Shown: positions 5,644 through 8,030 of the stretch, one piece after another
Numbering within the stretch: position 1 is the stretch's first letter
Layout of the letters: each line of letters opens with the position of its first letter
NCBI GenBank assembly: GCA_030528845.1
Contig: JAUMYC010000111.1
Span: 1-8,030, forward strand
DNA length: 8,030 nucleotides
Source: Eubacteriales bacterium
GTDB taxonomy: Bacteria; Bacillota_A; Clostridia; Christensenellales; Aristaeellaceae
Reading direction: 5' to 3'
Notes under the pieces: model-generated
The model's database searches: none
Told to the model about the DNA's origin: nothing
The model's input: only the letters and a program-made list of their open reading frames with translations
Made by a program: the position numbers and the translations under genes

Positions 5644-6867
5644 TCAGAACGCCCAGTTGCCGTCCTTGAAGATCTGCACGGTGCTGCCGTCTCTGCAGTG
5701 GCCGACGACGGACAGGTCGGCGGTGCCGATCATGAAATCGACGTGGATCATGGACTGGTTCACGCCCGCTTCCTTGATCTCCTCGCGCGTCTTGTTGTGG
5801 TGGTCCGGCACGCTCTCGCTGTAGCCGCGGCCCAGCGCGAAATGGCACACCGCGTTCTCGTCAAAGAGCGTGTTGTAGAAGAGCAGGCCGGTTTGGTTGA
5901 TGGGGCTGTCGAAGGGCACGAGCGCGCATTCGCCCAGATAGCTCGCGCCCTCGTCCATCGTGATCATCTTCTGCAGGCGCTCGTCGTTCTTTTCCGCGTG
6001 CGCCTCCACGACCTTGCCGTTTTCAAACCGCAGCCAGAAATTTTCGATCAGCGCGCCCTGATAGGACAGCGGCAGAGTGCTGTACACGATGCCCTCGGCC
6101 ACGCCCTTTTTCGGGGTCACGAAGCATTCCTCGGTGGGAATGTTGGGGTTGAAGAGCACGCCGTCCTTGGTGCTCTCCACAGCGCCGCAGAAGCGCGCGC
6201 CGTCGATCAGACCGACCTTGAAATCCGTGCCGTTTCCGGCGTGGTATTCCAGCTCCACCAGATCAAGCCCGTTGAGATATTCGCACCGGCCCTGAATGTC
6301 GGCGTTGTGCGCTTCCCACGCGGCGATGGGATCGTCGTCCACGCGCGCGGTCGTGAGGATGGCCTCCCAGAGCTTCTCCATGGCCGTGCTGGTGCGCTCG
6401 TTCGGGAACATCTTCTTGGCCCATGCCTTGCCCGGCACCGCCGCAACGCTCCACTGCGCCGCGCCGTCCATGCTGTCCATGTATTTTTTCATGACCGGGA
6501 ACTTCATCTGCTGGCCCTTGCTCATCTTGGCCACGTCCACGCCCTTGAGGCCGTCCGGATCCGGCGAGCCGATGCTCACGCGCGCGGGATGATGCTCCGC
6601 CGCAAACTGCAGCTCGGCCTCTTCATGGCTGTCCACGCCGCCGAGCGTCTCGATGCTCTGGTACTTCACATGGTGCTTCTGCAGCGGCTGATAGTTCCAC
6701 TTCACATGCACCTTGCGCGCGCCCAGCTTATACAGCTCTTCCACCACCATCGCCACGAACTCCGGCTGATCCAGCCCGGCGTTCACGACCACGTCCTGTC
6801 CCTTTTTCGGGTTCACGCCCATGCGGGCGATCAGCTTGGCGTATTTCCTCAGTCTCGTCTTTTGCAT
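5644..6867 (-). CDS. M29-family metal-dependent aminopeptidase (AmpS/PepS/AmpII-like)
   Basis: The product is 407 aa, full length for the family. The ATG at 6867 is chosen because GGAGG lies at 6880-6876 with 8-nt spacing; a TTG at 6882 in the same frame overlaps that site. M29 enzymes remove N-terminal amino acids from peptides in the cytoplasm using two metal ions (Zn/Co). The ligand pattern is intact: IPTEE (243-247, Glu247), GECALVP (312-318, Glu313), CHFALGRGY (341-349, His342 and Tyr349), and HVDFM (375-379, His375 and Asp377). These sit a constant three residues before the positions I recall for staphylococcal AmpS, strong internal support. There is no signal peptide. It has its own promoter at 6909-6937 and is probably a housekeeping peptide-recycling enzyme, not part of the sugar operon. 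Confidence 0.95.
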   Translation of the reverse strand: MQKTRLRKYAKLIARMGVNPKKGQDVVVNAGLDQPEFVAMVVEELYKLGARKVHVKWNYQPLQKHHVKYQSIETLGGVDSHEEAELQFAAEHHPARVSIGSPDPDGLKGVDVAKMSKGQQMKFPVMKKYMDSMDGAAQWSVAAVPGKAWAKKMFPNERTSTAMEKLWEAILTTARVDDDPIAAWEAHNADIQGRCEYLNGLDLVELEYHAGNGTDFKVGLIDGARFCGAVESTKDGVLFNPNIPTEECFVTPKKGVAEGIVYSTLPLSYQGALIENFWLRFENGKVVEAHAEKNDERLQKMITMDEGASYLGECALVPFDSPINQTGLLFYNTLFDENAVCHFALGRGYSESVPDHHNKTREEIKEAGVNQSMIHVDFMIGTADLSVVGHCRDGSTVQIFKDGNWAF

Positions 6868-6875
6868 TTTTATAT

Positions 6876-6880
6876 CCTCC
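6876..6880 (-). promoter_or_regulatory. Ribosome binding site that fixes the aminopeptidase start
   Basis: GGAGG on the minus strand, 8 nt before ATG 6867. The alternative TTG start at 6882 would overlap it, so translation from 6867 is preferred. Confidence 0.8.
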
Positions 6881-6908
6881 AATCCTTCATTTCGGGCCGA
6901 TTTTCCTC

Positions 6909-6937
6909 ATTATACACCCATATCCGCGCGTATGCAA
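6909..6937 (-). promoter_or_regulatory. Promoter of the aminopeptidase gene
   Basis: The minus strand has TTGCAT (6937-6932), a 17-bp spacer, and a perfect TATAAT (6914-6909). The -10 lies within GGGTGTATAATG, a 12-base string repeated exactly at the promoter of the upstream serine hydrolase gene. The predicted start near 6902 gives a ~35-nt leader. Confidence 0.7.
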
Positions 6938-6982
6938 GATTTTTCAGCGCCCGTTTTTCTCCAATTTGATATCGCTCAGTCG

Positions 6983-7765
6983 TTATTCCTCCTGCGCCTG
7001 CCAGAGCGCATACGCGCCCCTGCGCATCAGGTCTTCCCAAAGGTACACGTCGGTGTCATGCCCGGCGAAGCAGAGCACGAACGGCTGCTTCGCGTACACG
7101 ATGCCCACGTCGTTGCTCAGGCCGTCGTCCTCGCCCGTCTTGTGCGCGATCTCTGCGCGGCCGCAGATCTTGCCGTTGAGCTTGTGGTCGATCTGCTGCT
7201 GCAGGAGGATGTCCAGCGCCTGCTCGCAGGAGGCCTCGCTGAGGATCTCCCTGCGATACAGCCCCGCCAGCAGCGCGCCCATCTCCCTGGGAGAGATCGT
7301 GTTCTGGACGCCGGCGTTTGATGCCTCTGTGTCAAAGAGCAGGCGGCGGATGCGCGTCGTCTGCAAGCCGAGGTGCGCGAAGCCTTCTTCGATCGCCCGC
7401 ATGCCGAAGTGCCGGATGAGCCGGTTTGTGGCGGTGTTGTCACTCAGCGAGATCATCAGCCGGCAGAGCGTGGCGATGTCCGCCTCTACGGGGCCAGTGA
7501 ACAGCGTCAGCGCGCCGCACACGGGCACCTTGTCGCTCTCCTCCACCAGCAGCCTGTCCGACATGCGGATCAGGCCGGCCTCGGCCTGCGCCAGCGCAAA
7601 CAGGTGCAGCGGAAGCTTGATCACGCTCGCGGCGAGAAAGGGCTCCTCGCCCCGCACGTCGAACTCCTCGCCCGTGACGAGGTTTTGATAGTACATGCCA
7701 ACATGCCCGGGGATCGAGCGCATCTCCTCCCGGATCGCTTCGAGCGCCAGCCTCTCTTTGATCAT
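6983..7765 (-). CDS. Class A beta-lactamase-fold serine hydrolase, cytoplasmic
   Basis: The product is 260 aa from the ATG at 7765. GAGGAGG lies 8 nt upstream at 7780-7774, and an earlier in-frame ATG (7795) falls inside the -10 box, so it cannot be on this transcript. Class A active-site motifs are in order: Ser47-x-x-Lys50 in AASVIKLP, Ser108-Asp109-Asn110 in SLSDNTATN, and Lys209-Thr-Gly in AHKTGEDDG, with spacings close to true class A enzymes. The omega-loop region reads RRLLFDTEASNAGVQNTISP (140-159). The usual Glu-x-x-Leu-Asn deacylation motif is not recognisable, though Asp145 and Glu147 are nearby. There is no signal peptide or lipobox, unusual for an enzyme attacking cell-wall-directed drugs. 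An esterase, peptidase-like or penicillin-binding role is as likely as antibiotic resistance. Confidence 0.88.
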   Translation of the reverse strand: MIKERLALEAIREEMRSIPGHVGMYYQNLVTGEEFDVRGEEPFLAASVIKLPLHLFALAQAEAGLIRMSDRLLVEESDKVPVCGALTLFTGPVEADIATLCRLMISLSDNTATNRLIRHFGMRAIEEGFAHLGLQTTRIRRLLFDTEASNAGVQNTISPREMGALLAGLYRREILSEASCEQALDILLQQQIDHKLNGKICGRAEIAHKTGEDDGLSNDVGIVYAKQPFVLCFAGHDTDVYLWEDLMRRGAYALWQAQEE

Positions 7766-7793
7766 ACCGTTCGCCTCCTCGCGCATTTTTTCC

Positions 7794-7823
7794 ATTATAC
7801 ACCCGGCAGCTGTGCAAAAACAA
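7794..7823 (-). promoter_or_regulatory. Promoter of the serine hydrolase gene
   Basis: The minus strand reads TATAAT at 7799-7794 within GGGTGTATAATG, with TTGTTT at 7823-7818 (three of six -35 matches, 18-bp spacer). Transcription should start near 7787, about 20 nt before the start codon. Confidence 0.65.
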
Positions 7824-7844
7824 GCGGCGCTTGGCCAAGGAGAG

Positions 7845-8030
7845 GGCCGCCCCCCAACCGGCCGGGGGAGGGGCCCCCCCCGCCCCGCGGCGGGGGGGGC
7901 CCCCCGCGCCGCTGTCTGGTGAAGTCTCCCGATGTGCGGCCGGGGGCCTTAGCCGGAGTCTGTAACCAGCCGGGAGCAGCAGCCCCGGCGGACACGGACC
8001 ACCCAGGGGGACACCATGCACCCGGACTTC
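7845..8030. other. Extremely GC-rich tail with a 15-bp palindrome, no confident gene
   Basis: Between 7845 and 7910 almost every base is G or C, with runs of eight C (7874-7881) and eight G (7892-7899). Arms 7870-7884 and 7889-7903 are perfect reverse complements around CCGC. From 7911 the sequence stays GC-rich without repeats. An ATG at 8016, preceded by GGGGG, opens five codons to the window edge; this is too little to call a gene. The block differs in composition from the other intergenic regions here and may be a strong structure, foreign DNA or an assembly error at a contig end. Confidence 0.5.

Noticed and set aside
5412..5669. Pro/Gly-rich short proteins encoded by repeats B and C
   Set aside because: Open frames occur on both strands only because the repeats lack stops. 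Their translations repeat themselves with the DNA repeat and have no ribosome site, and the DNA itself shows palindromic structure.
5446..6969. A 507-codon open frame on the + strand
   Set aside because: It runs antisense through the whole M29 aminopeptidase and the intergenic repeats. Its protein is His/Arg/Leu/Ala-rich without domains, typical of a GC-rich shadow frame. The minus-strand gene has intact family motifs, promoter and ribosome site.
7766..7795. Upstream ATG at 7795 as start of the serine hydrolase
   Set aside because: The ATG overlaps the TATAAT box, and a strong GAGGAGG site lies between it and the ATG at 7765.
8016..8030. Start of a partial gene at the window end (ATG preceded by GGGGG)
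   Set aside because: Only five codons are available, in an atypical and possibly unreliable GC-rich tail.

Overview
The window looks like a chromosomal piece of a high-GC Clostridia genome (gut Oscillospirales/Christensenellales-like Firmicute). This rests on strong AAAGGAGG-type ribosome binding sites, TATAAT promoters, GC-rich third codon positions and short palindromic intergenic repeats. Taxonomy is inferred; there is no marker gene. Seven genes are supported. There is no tRNA, rRNA, CRISPR array, phage gene or transposase.

Layout. Bases 1-150 hold a multi-hairpin repeat, followed by a promoter. A two-gene + strand operon follows: a TIM-barrel glycoside hydrolase of the GH36/GH31 type (240-1967) and an NAD/metal-dependent GH4 glycosidase (1992-3512). 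Both probably act on alpha-linked sugars, by different chemistry. Bases 3513-3762 carry four separate palindromes, one a good terminator. An XRE-type regulator (4296-3763, minus) is divergent from a + strand pair: a small unknown protein (4459-4764) and a GNAT acetyltransferase (4777-5340), closed by a clear terminator. Bases 5383-5643 contain two near-identical repeat copies related to the one at base 1. Two minus-strand genes with their own promoters follow: an M29 aminopeptidase (6867-5644) and a cytoplasmic class A beta-lactamase-fold serine hydrolase (7765-6983). The last ~190 bases are extremely GC-rich with a strong palindrome and may be unreliable sequence.

The coding content is mostly familiar families. 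The least explained items are the structured intergenic repeats (arms that change together while pairing is kept), the 101-residue unknown protein beside the acetyltransferase, the degenerate acetyl-CoA motif of that acetyltransferase, and a serine hydrolase without a recognisable class A deacylation motif. I found no convincing new multi-gene system.
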